DNA of 64,000 nt from Chitinophagales bacterium (GCA_017303455.1 JAFLBM010000003.1:124001-188000); one strand, 5' to 3'. Shown: positions 26,278 through 36,649, numbered from the stretch's first letter. A program made the numbers and translations. The notes: generated by a model not told the origin, from the sequence alone.

Positions 26278-28088
26278 TAGTGCTTACTTTCATTCGCACC
26301 AATCGGTTCTGTCTGTGGAATGAAATCTCTTCCGTCTTTACCATAATCATACGGCCACCTGTGTACTTCAGGAATTTCTCCCACCCAGTTTCCATGACCC
26401 GGACGGATCGGTGTTGTCCATTCCAGTGTGTTGGCACCCCACGGATTCTGTGTAGTCACTTTTCTTCCTTTGAAAATAGAATAGAAGAAGTTGAATACAA
26501 ACATTAACTGCACTGCAAATACAATGATGGAAACTACGGTGATCATTTTATCAAGGTCGCCAAACTGGTTGAAGGAAACCCAGCCACTCTTATCAAGATA
26601 ACGGCGTGGCATACCCGCCAAACCTTCGTAGTGCATGGGCCAGAAGATCAGGTAAGCTCCCACCATGGTTACCCAGAAGTGGATATAGCCTAATGTATTA
26701 TTCAGGTAGCGGCCAAACATTTTCGGGAACCAGTGATACACACCGGCAAACATGCCGAAGAAAGAAGCCACACCCATTACAATATGGAAGTGAGCTACCA
26801 CGAACATGGTATCATGCAGGTGAATATCGATGGTTGAGTTACCCAGGAATATACCTGTTAAACCACCGGAGATGAATAAGCTTACAAAACCGATCGCAAA
26901 CAACATCGCCGGCGTGAAGCGGATATTACCTCTCCATAATGTAGTTAGCCAGTTGAATACTTTGATAGCTGAAGGCACGGCGATCAATAGCGTCAGTAAC
27001 ACGAAGATGGAACCGAGGAAGGGGTTCAACCCGGTTACAAACATATGGTGTGCCCAAACCAGGAAGGCGAGGATAGCGATCGCAAATAAAGAACCCAGCA
27101 TCGCCATATAACCGAAGATCGGTTTGCGTGAATTCACTGACATGATCTCTGATACCATACCCATGGCAGGTAACAGGATGATATATACTTCAGGGTGACC
27201 CAGGAACCAGAACAAGTGCTGGAACAGGATGGCGCTACCACCTTCATTGGGTAATACTTCACCATTCACCACGATATCACTCAGGAAGAAGCTGGTGCCG
27301 AGATTACGGTCAAATAATAATAAGATCGCACCGGATAATAATACAGGGAAAGACAATACGCCTAATACCGCTGTAAAGAACATCGCCCAGATGGTCAGCG
27401 GCATTCTTGTCATGCTCATACCTTTGGTACGCATGTTCAGGATAGTAGAGATATAGTTAAGACCTCCGAGCAATGAAGACACAATAAACATAGCCATACT
27501 CACCAGCCACAGGTCCATACCGAGTTTAGAACCATCCGAAGCCTGGCCTAATGCACTCAATGGCGGATAGATCGTCCAGCCACCGGATGCAGGCCCGGTT
27601 TGAATGAATAAGGAGGATAACATGATCACACTGGCAAGAAAGAAGAACCAGTAAGACAACATATTCAGCATGGGTGATGCCATATCCCTGGCACCGATCT
27701 GCAAGGGGATAAGAATGTTTGCGAAGGTACCACTCAGGCCGGCTGTCAATACAAAGAACACTAATACGGTGCCGTGCATGGTGACAAGGGCATAATAAAA
27801 TTCGGGTTGTATCTGTCCGCCTTTGGCCCAATGACCAAAGAAGGTTTCCAGTATCGGGAAAGACTGGTCAGGATAACCTAATTGCAAACGAAACAACACC
27901 GAGAACAAGCCACCTATGATAGCCCAGATGATACCGGTAATCAGGAACTGCTTACCGATGGTCTTATGGTCCATACTAAAGATGTACTTACTGATGAAGG
28001 TCTCTTTATGATGACCGCCACCATGTTCATCATGATGAACATCATGTGTTGTTACAATTTCAGGATGTACAGACAATGCTTCGCTCAT
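26277..28088 (-). CDS. coxA: Cytochrome c oxidase subunit I
   Basis: A 603-residue heme-copper oxidase catalytic subunit. All metal ligands are visible: TMHGT (low-spin heme), WFLGHPEVYIILLP with the His-Tyr pair, LVWAHHMF (CuB histidines) and HDTMFVVAHFHIVMG (heme a3 and heme a). The N-terminus has a histidine-rich cytoplasmic stretch (HHDEHGGGHHKE). It reduces oxygen to water and pumps protons in the inner membrane. It follows coxB by 44 nt. Confidence 0.96.
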   Translation of the reverse strand: MSEALSVHPEIVTTHDVHHDEHGGGHHKETFISKYIFSMDHKTIGKQFLITGIIWAIIGGLFSVLFRLQLGYPDQSFPILETFFGHWAKGGQIQPEFYYALVTMHGTVLVFFVLTAGLSGTFANILIPLQIGARDMASPMLNMLSYWFFFLASVIMLSSLFIQTGPASGGWTIYPPLSALGQASDGSKLGMDLWLVSMAMFIVSSLLGGLNYISTILNMRTKGMSMTRMPLTIWAMFFTAVLGVLSFPVLLSGAILLLFDRNLGTSFFLSDIVVNGEVLPNEGGSAILFQHLFWFLGHPEVYIILLPAMGMVSEIMSVNSRKPIFGYMAMLGSLFAIAILAFLVWAHHMFVTGLNPFLGSIFVLLTLLIAVPSAIKVFNWLTTLWRGNIRFTPAMLFAIGFVSLFISGGLTGIFLGNSTIDIHLHDTMFVVAHFHIVMGVASFFGMFAGVYHWFPKMFGRYLNNTLGYIHFWVTMVGAYLIFWPMHYEGLAGMPRRYLDKSGWVSFNQFGDLDKMITVVSIIVFAVQLMFVFNFFYSIFKGRKVTTQNPWGANTLEWTTPIRPGHGNWVGEIPEVHRWPYDYGKDGRDFIPQTEPIGANESKH

Positions 28089-28132
28089 AATCGTATCGTT
28101 TACCGCAGGTTTAAAGGCTGCGTTTCTATTAA

Positions 28133-29194
28133 TTATTTTATTACCTGTGCAATTACCGAATCTTTCAGGACAGCCGGAGCTGTTGTTGAATCTTTAGCCG
28201 GTTCCATTTTTTTAGCCGGGACGATCTTTGCATACTGCGGATCTTTCTTCGCCAGCCAGGCATCAAATTCTTCCTGTGTTTCCACGATGATCTCGCCTCT
28301 CATGCTCCAGTGACCTTTACCGCACATCTGGTCGCAGGAAATTTCATATACGAAATCAGGGTTCTTGGTTTCCTTTTTCATATCGGCTGTGGTCTTGGTA
28401 GGTGTGAACCACATCGTGGTGGGTGTACCGGGAACGGCATCCATCTTCATACGGAAATGTGCCAGGCCCACATCATGAATCACATCTTTGGCACCGATCA
28501 CCAGCTTTACGGGTTTATTCACCACCAGGTGCATCGGCTCACCACTTACATAAATATCATCATGGTTGGCAGGGTCATCCCACAATTGTCCCAATGGATT
28601 GTTCCTGGCATCACTGATCTCTTTGAAATATTTTTTACCCAGTACTTTATCTGCACCCGGGTAGCGGTATTCCCATTTGAACTGGCTGCCCACAATTTCC
28701 ACCTGCATGGCATCTTTTGGCGCTTCACCGGTTATTTTAAACCAATAAAAGATACCAAAACCAACCAGCACTGTTAAAGTGATCGCCGGAATAACGGTCC
28801 AGATCACTTCCAGTTTGTTATTGTGCGGGTAATAGTAAGCTTTCCTGTTATCAGACTCCTGGTATTTATAAGAAAACCAGAACAGGGCTACCTGTGTAAT
28901 GACAAATACGATAAACGTCAGGGCCAATGTGATATAAAGCATCCTGTCAACCAGCACACCATGATCAGAAGCCGGTGCACCCAGGATCTTTCCTTTCAAT
29001 TGTTCATTGCAATAATAAACACCGATCAATCCCGCAATCAGGAATACCAGCAGCAAAAAGCCGTTGATCTTATTAGATTGTTTACGGGATCTTTCTTCAC
29101 CCCTCAGAATGGCTACATATTCGCTGGCCTTGGCAATCTGGAACGTGACCAGAAAACCGAGGACCAGTATCGCTACAATGAAAGTTGTTTGCAT
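28133..29194 (-). CDS. coxB: Cytochrome c oxidase subunit II
   Basis: A 353-residue subunit II. An extra N-terminal helix precedes the two canonical helices (near residues 43-61 and 85-110, then 140-165), and the C-terminal cupredoxin domain binds CuA through HDVGLAHFRMK and CDQMCGKGHWSM, where the usual glutamate of the loop is glutamine. An alanine- and lysine-rich tail follows. No heme c motif is fused. It receives electrons from a cytochrome c or directly from the act complex. Confidence 0.94.
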   Translation of the reverse strand: MQTTFIVAILVLGFLVTFQIAKASEYVAILRGEERSRKQSNKINGFLLLVFLIAGLIGVYYCNEQLKGKILGAPASDHGVLVDRMLYITLALTFIVFVITQVALFWFSYKYQESDNRKAYYYPHNNKLEVIWTVIPAITLTVLVGFGIFYWFKITGEAPKDAMQVEIVGSQFKWEYRYPGADKVLGKKYFKEISDARNNPLGQLWDDPANHDDIYVSGEPMHLVVNKPVKLVIGAKDVIHDVGLAHFRMKMDAVPGTPTTMWFTPTKTTADMKKETKNPDFVYEISCDQMCGKGHWSMRGEIIVETQEEFDAWLAKKDPQYAKIVPAKKMEPAKDSTTAPAVLKDSVIAQVIK

Positions 29195-29255
29195 AAACTA
29201 TAATTCAATTTTTTCTTCCTGGTTAACTATTCAAGCGGTTAAGAATATTCAGTAA

Positions 29256-30500
29256 TTATGTATGGTGTATCAGACTTTCTTTGATAAAAGGATGATTCTT
29301 GGCCAGCAGCGGAGCCTTGGTTAAAGCTCTTCCTACCGAAAACATGATCAGGCCTACAAATCCCAGTGCCACCCCAAAATCATACAGGATCATGGGTACA
29401 TGTGTAACACCTTTCTCATCTGTCATCGGGCTGGGGAATACCATCTGGTAGAAATCCAGCCAGTGGCCAAAAATGATCAGCAATGCCATGAAAGTAATCG
29501 TTCCATAGTTCCTTTTAGCACCCCTTGTCATTAGTAGTAACAACGGAGCAAGGAAATTGATTAAGAACATGAGCCAGAAAATTCCGCTATAGGCTCCTTC
29601 TGCCCTGGGTTTGAAATACACTGTTTCTTCGGGCATGTTCGCATACCAGATCAGCATGAACTGGGAAAACCAGAGATAGGTCCAGAATACCGAGAAAGCG
29701 AACATGAATTTACCAATATCATGCAGGTGCTCGTTGGTGGTGTACTCGAGGTAACCATTATTTTTCAGGAATACCACGAACAAAGCGATCAGTGCCACAC
29801 CGGCTACAAACGTACTGGCGAATGTGTACCAGCTGTACATGGTGGAATACCAATGCGCATCAATACTCATCAGCCATAACCACGGCAAAGATGACATCAC
29901 TGTTAGAGAAAACACGACAATATAAACAGCTGCCCAAACGGTATTTTTCCAGATATATTTCTTTCTTTCTTCTACCGTAGGCAGCGGATTGTTATCCAAA
30001 CTGCGGGAAAGTTGTCGCATTTTCCAGCCTAATACAGACCATAATAAAATGGTAAGTACGGTTACGACCGAGAAAAAAACCGGGTTCAGGAATCCTTTTT
30101 TATGCAGCAATGTTGGATCTCCTTCCACATGATGCGCATCAGACCAATGATAAATAGCATGCTGACCGCCAAAAACAACTGCAAGTAATATAGCAGCACA
30201 GATAACACCTAATACAGGTACCACCGCGGAAATTGCTTCTGTCGCCCGGCGAAAGGCCATTTGCCAGCCACCCCATGCCAGTGTAGTGGCGCAGATAAAA
30301 AACATACTCGCATTTACCACCAGTAAGAAGTAAACGCTGTTTTGCAGCAGCGATGCCCAGAAACGGGCCTGCTCATGTTCACTTTCCTTAGATCCACTGG
30401 TTACATACAAACCAACGATGGCCAAAATTCCCACTACCATCAGAGAGATTGCTATCGTATTGTATCGCTTTGGTACTACAAAATTTTCCCGGATAGACAT
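29256..30500 (-). CDS. actF: Alternative complex III subunit ActF
   Basis: A 414-residue integral membrane protein with about ten helices, the quinone-site-type paralogue of ActC. Segments such as LLVVNASMFFICATTLAWGG, WLWLMSIDAHWYSTMYSWYT and PEETVYFKPRAEG are typical of this family. It is the last act gene before coxB (61-nt gap). ActC and ActF are the NrfD-like membrane subunits that hold the quinol site(s) and possible proton paths. Confidence 0.92.
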   Translation of the reverse strand: MSIRENFVVPKRYNTIAISLMVVGILAIVGLYVTSGSKESEHEQARFWASLLQNSVYFLLVVNASMFFICATTLAWGGWQMAFRRATEAISAVVPVLGVICAAILLAVVFGGQHAIYHWSDAHHVEGDPTLLHKKGFLNPVFFSVVTVLTILLWSVLGWKMRQLSRSLDNNPLPTVEERKKYIWKNTVWAAVYIVVFSLTVMSSLPWLWLMSIDAHWYSTMYSWYTFASTFVAGVALIALFVVFLKNNGYLEYTTNEHLHDIGKFMFAFSVFWTYLWFSQFMLIWYANMPEETVYFKPRAEGAYSGIFWLMFLINFLAPLLLLMTRGAKRNYGTITFMALLIIFGHWLDFYQMVFPSPMTDEKGVTHVPMILYDFGVALGFVGLIMFSVGRALTKAPLLAKNHPFIKESLIHHT

Positions 30501-30537
30501 CAGTTTACATTTATAGTTTCGTCAAAAACAGGTTCAG

Positions 30538-31179
30538 TTATTTTCCAGTCGTTGTTGTTGCTTTCGTACTATCAGCAGCAGCCGGTGCAGCAACAGTTGT
30601 TTTTCCCTGTGCTTGTTTCATTTTTACATAGGCAATCACTTCCCAGCGCTGCTTTGTATTCAGTTGTGAAGCATAGCTTCCCATCGTATTCCTGCCATAG
30701 GTTAAAGAATGGAACATTGTTCCTTCCGCCATATTCGCTACCACAGGATCGGTCAGCAGGTTCCTCGGTGCGTTAGGAAAAGGGCCATCGCCGCCTTTCC
30801 ACAAAGGACCATTACCATCCAGTTTGGTGCCGTGGCAAATACCACAATTCACCAGGTATAAACGTTCCGCTTCCTTCATATCCACAGTAGCAGGATCGAG
30901 CGGACTTTTTACATTCACAGACATTGCATAACCGGCTGAATCATTCTTATACGGGTAAGCCGCCATATCGCCTCTTGCCATCGTTCCTTCCACAGGTCTT
31001 GCATTGTAAAAAACACCGGCTTTATCCAATGCCTCGGTGGAAGCATAGGTTTCGTAAGCACGGCTGTAGGACATGTCGGGCATATAGACCCGTCCTTCCT
31101 CCCGGCGGATATTGCTGCAACTTACTGCGGCCACCAGCATCGCTGCACATCCTGTTATGATCAAAAATTTTCTCATCAC
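30538..31179 (-). CDS. actE: Alternative complex III subunit ActE, monoheme lipoprotein cytochrome c
   Basis: A 213-residue lipoprotein (signal ending AVSC near residue 21) with one heme motif, CGICH in LVNCGICHGTKLDGNGP (near 112), and distal methionine candidates in GTMFHSLTYGRNTMGSY. A low-complexity Ala/Thr/Lys tail ends the protein. It is thought to carry electrons out of the complex to the oxidase or a soluble cytochrome. Confidence 0.92.
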   Translation of the reverse strand: MMRKFLIITGCAAMLVAAVSCSNIRREEGRVYMPDMSYSRAYETYASTEALDKAGVFYNARPVEGTMARGDMAAYPYKNDSAGYAMSVNVKSPLDPATVDMKEAERLYLVNCGICHGTKLDGNGPLWKGGDGPFPNAPRNLLTDPVVANMAEGTMFHSLTYGRNTMGSYASQLNTKQRWEVIAYVKMKQAQGKTTVAAPAAADSTKATTTTGK

Positions 31180-31192
31180 TGTTTATTAATAA

Positions 31193-31783
31193 TTAATGAA
31201 CTGCTTCTGCTTTTTTCTCGAAACGCTTCGTGTCTTTGTCATAACGACCCAGCCACCAGCCGGTTTCTTTATAATCAACTTTTACTTCTTTAGCACCGAT
31301 GCTTTGTAAAAAACTGATCGCTTCTGCTTCGTTGGTTTTCTCCGTGCACTCCAGTGCCATCACAAACGTATCGTCTGTTGAACGGGGGTTGAAGTGGTCT
31401 TTTTTTACAAAAGGAGCCAATTGACAGAGATAACAGAACGTCAGCACCATTCCCACGGCAGCAAACAAAACCGTCAGCTCAAACGTGATAGGAATCCACG
31501 CAGGCAGGGAGAAGAAAGGTTTACCACCAAAATTCAGTTGCCAGTCAATAGTCAGTGCCCAGGTAATAAAACTTACGGCCGTGGTTGTCCCGGTAATACC
31601 ATAGATGAAACCGGCCGTATGCAGGCTGGTATCCCGCAAACCCATCGCATGATCTAACCCATGGATCGGGAACGGCGTAAATACATCATGGATCTTATAC
31701 CCTGCCCGGCGTACTTTTTTCACTGCCGGAAAAAGCACCGCCTCATCGTCAAAATTTCCAACTACAAATTTTTTAACTGCCAT
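31193..31783 (-). CDS. actD: Alternative complex III subunit ActD (DUF3341)
   Basis: A 196-residue protein with two membrane helices (TAGFIYGITGTTTAVSFITW; PITFELTVLFAAVGMVLTF) and a flanking globular fold with GLRDTSLH and an HFNPRSTDDTFVM segment. It matches the DUF3341 subunit always found between actC and actE. Its role is structural as far as is known. It precedes actE by 13 nt. Confidence 0.93.
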   Translation of the reverse strand: MAVKKFVVGNFDDEAVLFPAVKKVRRAGYKIHDVFTPFPIHGLDHAMGLRDTSLHTAGFIYGITGTTTAVSFITWALTIDWQLNFGGKPFFSLPAWIPITFELTVLFAAVGMVLTFCYLCQLAPFVKKDHFNPRSTDDTFVMALECTEKTNEAEAISFLQSIGAKEVKVDYKETGWWLGRYDKDTKRFEKKAEAVH

Positions 31784-31786
31784 TAT

Positions 31787-31884
31787 TTTAGCTTTTAGCT
31801 ATTAGCTGCGAGCAGCGAGCCCGTAACTCAAAACATTTTATTTTATTTCTACAAGCTCGCAGCTCAAAGCTCACGACTCGTAAC
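31787..31884. repeat. Intergenic repeat pair between actC and actD
   Basis: A 34-nt unit beginning TTTAGCTTTTAGC (31787-31820) is followed by an inverted, diverged partner (31853-31884) rich in AGCTCGCAGCTC. A direct copy of the unit, matching at 31 of 34 positions, is at 33352-33385. Confidence 0.65.
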
Positions 31885-31891
31885 TTTTTCC

Positions 31892-33346
31892 TTATGCTCC
31901 GTGGTCGTGTCCGTGTTTATTACCGAACTCATCGGTCGTTTCTTTTTCCACCTCATCCATCTTCTCTTTATAGTTCTCGCCGCTTCTTTTCAGGATATGC
32001 TTGATCTCGGCCAGCGCAATAACCGGGAAGAATTTAGAGAACAGGAAATAACAGGTAAAGAACAACCCGAATGTTCCCATATAGAAACCAACTTCCCAGA
32101 TAGTAGGTGTATAATAGGTACTCCACGCTGATGGCAGGTAGTCCCGGTAAACGGAAGTAACGATGATCACAAAACGTTCGAACCACATACCGATATTCAC
32201 CAGGATAGACATAAAGAAAGTAACCAGCAGGTTCCTTCTCATTTTGCGGAACCAGAAGATCTGTGGCGATAATACGTTACATCCCATCATCAGCCAGTAG
32301 CTCCAGCCATAGGGGCTGCTCAGGCTCAAACGGTTTTCTTTGAACGCAAACCATTCGTAATCCACATGTGAATACCAGGCCATGAACAACTCGGTGAGGT
32401 AAGCAATACCCACGATGGAACCCGTGAGCACAATTACCTTATTCATCACTTCAATATGCTCAATTGTAATATAATCTTCAAGGGCTAATACTTTTCTTGT
32501 TACCAGCAACAGGGTTTGCACCATCGCAAAACCGGAGAAGATGGCACCCGCCACGAAGTAAGGCGGGAAGATCGTGGTATGCCAGCCCGGAACAACCGAG
32601 GTAGCGAAGTCGAAGGATACGATCGTGTGCACGGATAATACAAGTGGTGTACTCAAACCGGCTAACACCAGTGATAAAGCTTCATGACGCTGCCAGTGCT
32701 TGGTGGAACCGGTCCATCCGAAAGCGGCTACACCATAAAAAGCTTTTCTCCATTTTTCTTTTGCCCTGTCACGCAATGTTGCAAGATCAGGAAGCAAACC
32801 AGAATACCAGAATAAAAGAGAAACGGTAAAGTAGGTTGAGATCGCAAATACGTCCCAGAGCAAGGGTGAGTTAAAGTTCACCCACAAAGGACCTCTTGTA
32901 TTAGCATAAGGAAGAACAAAGAACGCATTCCACACACGACCCATGTGCCAGATCGGGAACTGGCCCGCACACATTACCGCAAAGATGGTCATCGCTTCCG
33001 CTGCACGGTTCACACCTGTTCTCCATCCCTGGCGGAACAATAATAAGATCGCAGAGATCAGGGTTCCGGCGTGACCGATACCCACCCACCATACGAAGTT
33101 GGTGATATCCCAACCCCATCCGATCGTTTTATTCAGGTTCCACTGGCCGGTACCATATATTACCTCCATGGTTACGGATACAATACCAAAGATCAGCAGT
33201 GCGACAGAGATCAAAAATCCCATCCACCAAAGTTTGGAAGGTTTTGCTTCAACCGGGCGGCAAATATCTTCGGTTACCTGGTGATAATCCTTGTTACCAT
33301 CTACCAGCGGTGGTCTTACCTGTGATTCGTATCTGAGTAATGCCAT
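31892..33346 (-). CDS. actC: Alternative complex III subunit ActC, NrfD-like
   Basis: A 484-residue membrane protein with about ten helices and the NrfD/PsrC pattern: WWVGIGHAGTLISAILLLF, GPLWVNFNSPLLWD, HTIVSFDFATSVVPGWHTT and YSHVDYEWFAF. These residues line the quinol-binding side near ActB. The C-terminus ends with a histidine-rich tail. It lies 86 nt after actB, with a copy of an interspersed repeat in the gap. Confidence 0.94.
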   Translation of the reverse strand: MALLRYESQVRPPLVDGNKDYHQVTEDICRPVEAKPSKLWWMGFLISVALLIFGIVSVTMEVIYGTGQWNLNKTIGWGWDITNFVWWVGIGHAGTLISAILLLFRQGWRTGVNRAAEAMTIFAVMCAGQFPIWHMGRVWNAFFVLPYANTRGPLWVNFNSPLLWDVFAISTYFTVSLLFWYSGLLPDLATLRDRAKEKWRKAFYGVAAFGWTGSTKHWQRHEALSLVLAGLSTPLVLSVHTIVSFDFATSVVPGWHTTIFPPYFVAGAIFSGFAMVQTLLLVTRKVLALEDYITIEHIEVMNKVIVLTGSIVGIAYLTELFMAWYSHVDYEWFAFKENRLSLSSPYGWSYWLMMGCNVLSPQIFWFRKMRRNLLVTFFMSILVNIGMWFERFVIIVTSVYRDYLPSAWSTYYTPTIWEVGFYMGTFGLFFTCYFLFSKFFPVIALAEIKHILKRSGENYKEKMDEVEKETTDEFGNKHGHDHGA

Positions 33347-33351
33347 ATTAA

Positions 33352-33385
33352 TTTAGCTTTTAGCCTTTAGCTGCGAGCTGCGAGC
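33352..33385. repeat. Intergenic repeat between actB and actC
   Basis: A 34-nt unit (TTTAGCTTTTAGCC then CTGCGAGC twice) matching the unit at 31787-31820 at 31 of 34 positions. Confidence 0.65.
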
Positions 33386-33432
33386 TTTTATTGTTAGTCA
33401 ACTTTCAGTTCTTTCAAATAATCAGCCTTCTC

Positions 33433-36400
33433 TTAATGATGTGCAGGTTCTTCTTTCTTGCCTTCGCCGGCAGGAATAGCTGCATCATGTGTTGCCGCTG
33501 CTGCATGTTCACCATGTCCGCCCCAGTTAGCCGCTTCTTCATCGGTATTTCTAACCTTGGTGAGGTAGCTTACATTCGGTAATACGTGTAACTGCTCCAG
33601 TACATAGAAACTGCGCTGTGTATTCTCCGCCCTCACTTTGCTGATCTGGCTGTCTTTATCATTTGCGTTACCGAATACGATCGCATCAGCAGAACAAGCC
33701 ATCTGGCAAGCTGTTTTTGCTTCGCCATCTTTCAGCGGACGGTTATCTTTTTTCGCATCCAGTTTAGCCGCCTGTAATTTCTGCACACAGAAAGAACATT
33801 TTTCGATCACACCTCTTGAACGAACGGTTACATCCGGGTTCAATACCATTCTTGTCAGGTCGTCATTCATCTGGAATACAACCGGGTCCAGTTTACCCAC
33901 CAGTTGCTGGTCCTGGTTATCAGCAAAGCTGTCAGCTCCTGTATAATCAGACCAGTTGAAACGACGTACTTTGAAAGGACAGTTATTAGCGCAATACCTT
34001 GTACCGATACAACGGTTATAGGTCATCTGGTTCAAACCTTCTGCACTGTGGTTGGTGGCAGCTACCGGGCAAACATTCTCACAGGGAGCATTATCGCAGT
34101 GCTGGCACATCATCGGCTGGAACACCACCCCTTTCAGGTCATCCGGGTTTTCACCAGACACAAAGTAGCGGTCGATACGCAGCCAGTGCATATCATGGTA
34201 ACGGAGCACTTCACTCTTACCCACAACAGGAACGTTATTCTCTGCATGACAGGCCACCACGCAGGCACCGCAACCATAACAGGCGTTCATGTCGATATTC
34301 ATTCCCCATTTGAGGCCCGGCTGGTCATGCACACCATAGAGTGTTGCTTCTTTCCGGTAATCACCGGAAGTCTTTGCATATTTCTCTTTCAGGTTATTGC
34401 GGTAGTCAGTCACCACATTCGGGTTCTTTTTAAAAGCACCCAATGTTGTTTCTCTTACCACTTCCACACGATCCTCGTAACTATTGTGTATTTGTGTTTG
34501 TGCAATTTTTTGTTTGCGGCCTGCACTGGCAATGGTTACTGCATTGCTGTAGTTAACATTGCTGCCATCAAAGGAAGCAAACTGGTACACATTCTGACCA
34601 GCACCAAAGGCTGTTTTACCCAACTCTTCATGACGGCCATAACCAACTGCCACGGCAATAGTGTGGGCATTCATACCCGGAATGACCAGGATCGGTAATT
34701 CAACGTCGCCTTTTCCTGCCACACTGATTTTAATAACCGGTTTTTGCGGGTAATATTCGTAATCCACATCGAGTTTGATACCCAGTTCATTCGCTTTGGC
34801 CAGGGAGATCATCGCATAGTTATCCCAGGTTGCTTTTGAAATGGCATCCGGTAATTCCTGTAACCAGGGGTTGGTGGCACCGGTACCTGTACCGATAGAA
34901 ACTTTCTGGTACAGCACGATCTCATCACCACTTATTTTTTTAGCAGCATTGATAGCAGCACTGGCAGCAGCTACTGCGGCTCCACTATATGCACCGGCAA
35001 CAGGAGCAGGCGGAACCGCTTCCATCACACCATCCTGCAAGGCTTTATCAAAAGCTTCAAGGCTGCCCAATTTAGTGGTCCAGTAATTTTTATAATAAAC
35101 AGCGTAGTCGGTATTGTTGCCAGCCCATTTCAACAAAGATGTCTGGTAAGGGCGGGTCTTGAATAAAGGATAGATAGTCGGCTGAATGAAACTGGTATAG
35201 CCTGTTTTTGCTTCTGCATCACCCCAGCTTTCTAAGTAATGATGGGTAGGAACAGAATAAGTGCAAAGCTTGCTGGTCTCGTCCATTCTTTCACTAAAAG
35301 AAATGGATGTCTTTACTTTTTTCAGCGCAGCCGTGAATTTGGCCGCATCGTGATAGGTATAAGCAGGATTAGCACCATAGATCATCAGCGTACCCACTTG
35401 TCCTGCTTCCATCTGGGCCACCAGGTCAGTAAGATCTTTATCGATACCCTGGCGGTAATTAACCGGGGTACTCCAGTCAATCGTTTTACCATATGCACCG
35501 ATCGCATTATTGATCGCATTCACGATGACCTGGACATTGGCATCATTGCTGCCCGCCACCACCAGTGCTTCACCGGCATGTGCTTTCAGGTCGGCTGCTA
35601 CTTTAGCAATACCGGCTTTCAGTTTTGCATCTTCAAGAGCAGGTGCTGTAACGGAACCATCCAATGCGGCTAATAAAGCAAGTGCTACTGCACCTGTTTC
35701 AGAAGGCTTATGCGTAAATCGTTCATCGGCATTGGCACCAGTGGTACTTAAGTAACCCTCAAACTGGTAATGTTTGCTCATCGAAGGGTTCTTCTCGTCG
35801 ATCTTGCGACCGGCAGAATACCCTTTGGCAAATTCAACCGGGCTGAGCCAGGTTCCGAGGAAATCAGCACCTAAACTCACGATCACTTTTGCCGCATCAA
35901 AATGATAGGTCGGAATTTTTCTGCCAAATCCACTGGCCTCATTGGCTAACAGCATACCGCTGTAAGAAACAGGGTCGGCCTGCACATGTTTGCTGCCGGG
36001 ATATTTGGCTAAAAATTCAGTAATGATCTGTAAAGTAGAAGGAGAGTTAACGGTGGTGGTCAGCAGTACGATGTTTCCACCTGCAGCCAGTCCTTCACTA
36101 ATTGTCTTATCAACAAAATCGTAAGTAGTTTCTTCAAATTTATCACCCACTTTGCGCTGCGGGAAACGGAGCCGGTGTGTATCATACAGGTCCAGCACGG
36201 AAGCTTGTGCACGGGCAGAAGTACCAGCTTTGGTAAACGCCAGTTCGTTCCCTTCTATCTTGATGGGGCGGCCATCTCTTACTTTAGCCACCACCGGGAT
36301 CACATCACCATCCTGCACATAGGTGGTAGCATAATATTTAGCCACACCCGGAACGATATTCTCCGGCCTGTTGGCAAAAGGAATAGCTTTCTTTACCGGG

Positions 36401-36609
36401 ATCTTACAGCTGGCGGCTAAGGTAGCAGCAGCAGTACTGAATCCCAGGTACTTTAAGAAATCCCTGCGGGGAGCTTTGGCATCAATTAATCCTTTGTCAT
36501 CAAAACCTTCAAAAGGAAGTTCTTCTTTGAACTCATCCTGCTGTTGCTTCTGAAAGTTCTCCTGGTCATTCACCTCTCCGAAACTCTGCCAGTACTTTTT
36601 TTGGCTCAT
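33433..36609 (-). CDS. actB: Alternative complex III subunit ActB, molybdopterin-like plus ferredoxin domains
   Basis: A 1,058-residue protein starting at ATG 36609. A Tat motif RRDFLKYLGF followed by AASC lies near residue 45. Residues 60-730 resemble molybdopterin oxidoreductases, but in this family no molybdenum cofactor is bound. The last 300 residues hold iron-sulfur motifs: CYGCGACVVACHAEN, CQHCDNAPCENVCPV, CIGTRYCANNCPF and CSFCVQKL with a later CQMAC, consistent with three 4Fe-4S and one 3Fe-4S cluster. It passes electrons from quinol to the ActA hemes. Confidence 0.95.
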   Translation of the reverse strand: MSQKKYWQSFGEVNDQENFQKQQQDEFKEELPFEGFDDKGLIDAKAPRRDFLKYLGFSTAAATLAASCKIPVKKAIPFANRPENIVPGVAKYYATTYVQDGDVIPVVAKVRDGRPIKIEGNELAFTKAGTSARAQASVLDLYDTHRLRFPQRKVGDKFEETTYDFVDKTISEGLAAGGNIVLLTTTVNSPSTLQIITEFLAKYPGSKHVQADPVSYSGMLLANEASGFGRKIPTYHFDAAKVIVSLGADFLGTWLSPVEFAKGYSAGRKIDEKNPSMSKHYQFEGYLSTTGANADERFTHKPSETGAVALALLAALDGSVTAPALEDAKLKAGIAKVAADLKAHAGEALVVAGSNDANVQVIVNAINNAIGAYGKTIDWSTPVNYRQGIDKDLTDLVAQMEAGQVGTLMIYGANPAYTYHDAAKFTAALKKVKTSISFSERMDETSKLCTYSVPTHHYLESWGDAEAKTGYTSFIQPTIYPLFKTRPYQTSLLKWAGNNTDYAVYYKNYWTTKLGSLEAFDKALQDGVMEAVPPAPVAGAYSGAAVAAASAAINAAKKISGDEIVLYQKVSIGTGTGATNPWLQELPDAISKATWDNYAMISLAKANELGIKLDVDYEYYPQKPVIKISVAGKGDVELPILVIPGMNAHTIAVAVGYGRHEELGKTAFGAGQNVYQFASFDGSNVNYSNAVTIASAGRKQKIAQTQIHNSYEDRVEVVRETTLGAFKKNPNVVTDYRNNLKEKYAKTSGDYRKEATLYGVHDQPGLKWGMNIDMNACYGCGACVVACHAENNVPVVGKSEVLRYHDMHWLRIDRYFVSGENPDDLKGVVFQPMMCQHCDNAPCENVCPVAATNHSAEGLNQMTYNRCIGTRYCANNCPFKVRRFNWSDYTGADSFADNQDQQLVGKLDPVVFQMNDDLTRMVLNPDVTVRSRGVIEKCSFCVQKLQAAKLDAKKDNRPLKDGEAKTACQMACSADAIVFGNANDKDSQISKVRAENTQRSFYVLEQLHVLPNVSYLTKVRNTDEEAANWGGHGEHAAAATHDAAIPAGEGKKEEPAHH

Positions 36610-36649
36610 TATAGTCAATTTGAAAATTAATCAATCTGAAAACCTGGTC

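Noticed and set aside
33904..34698. 264-codon open frame on the plus strand
   Set aside because: It is antisense to the well-supported actB coding sequence, inside the iron-sulfur and core regions, and its translation has no family features.
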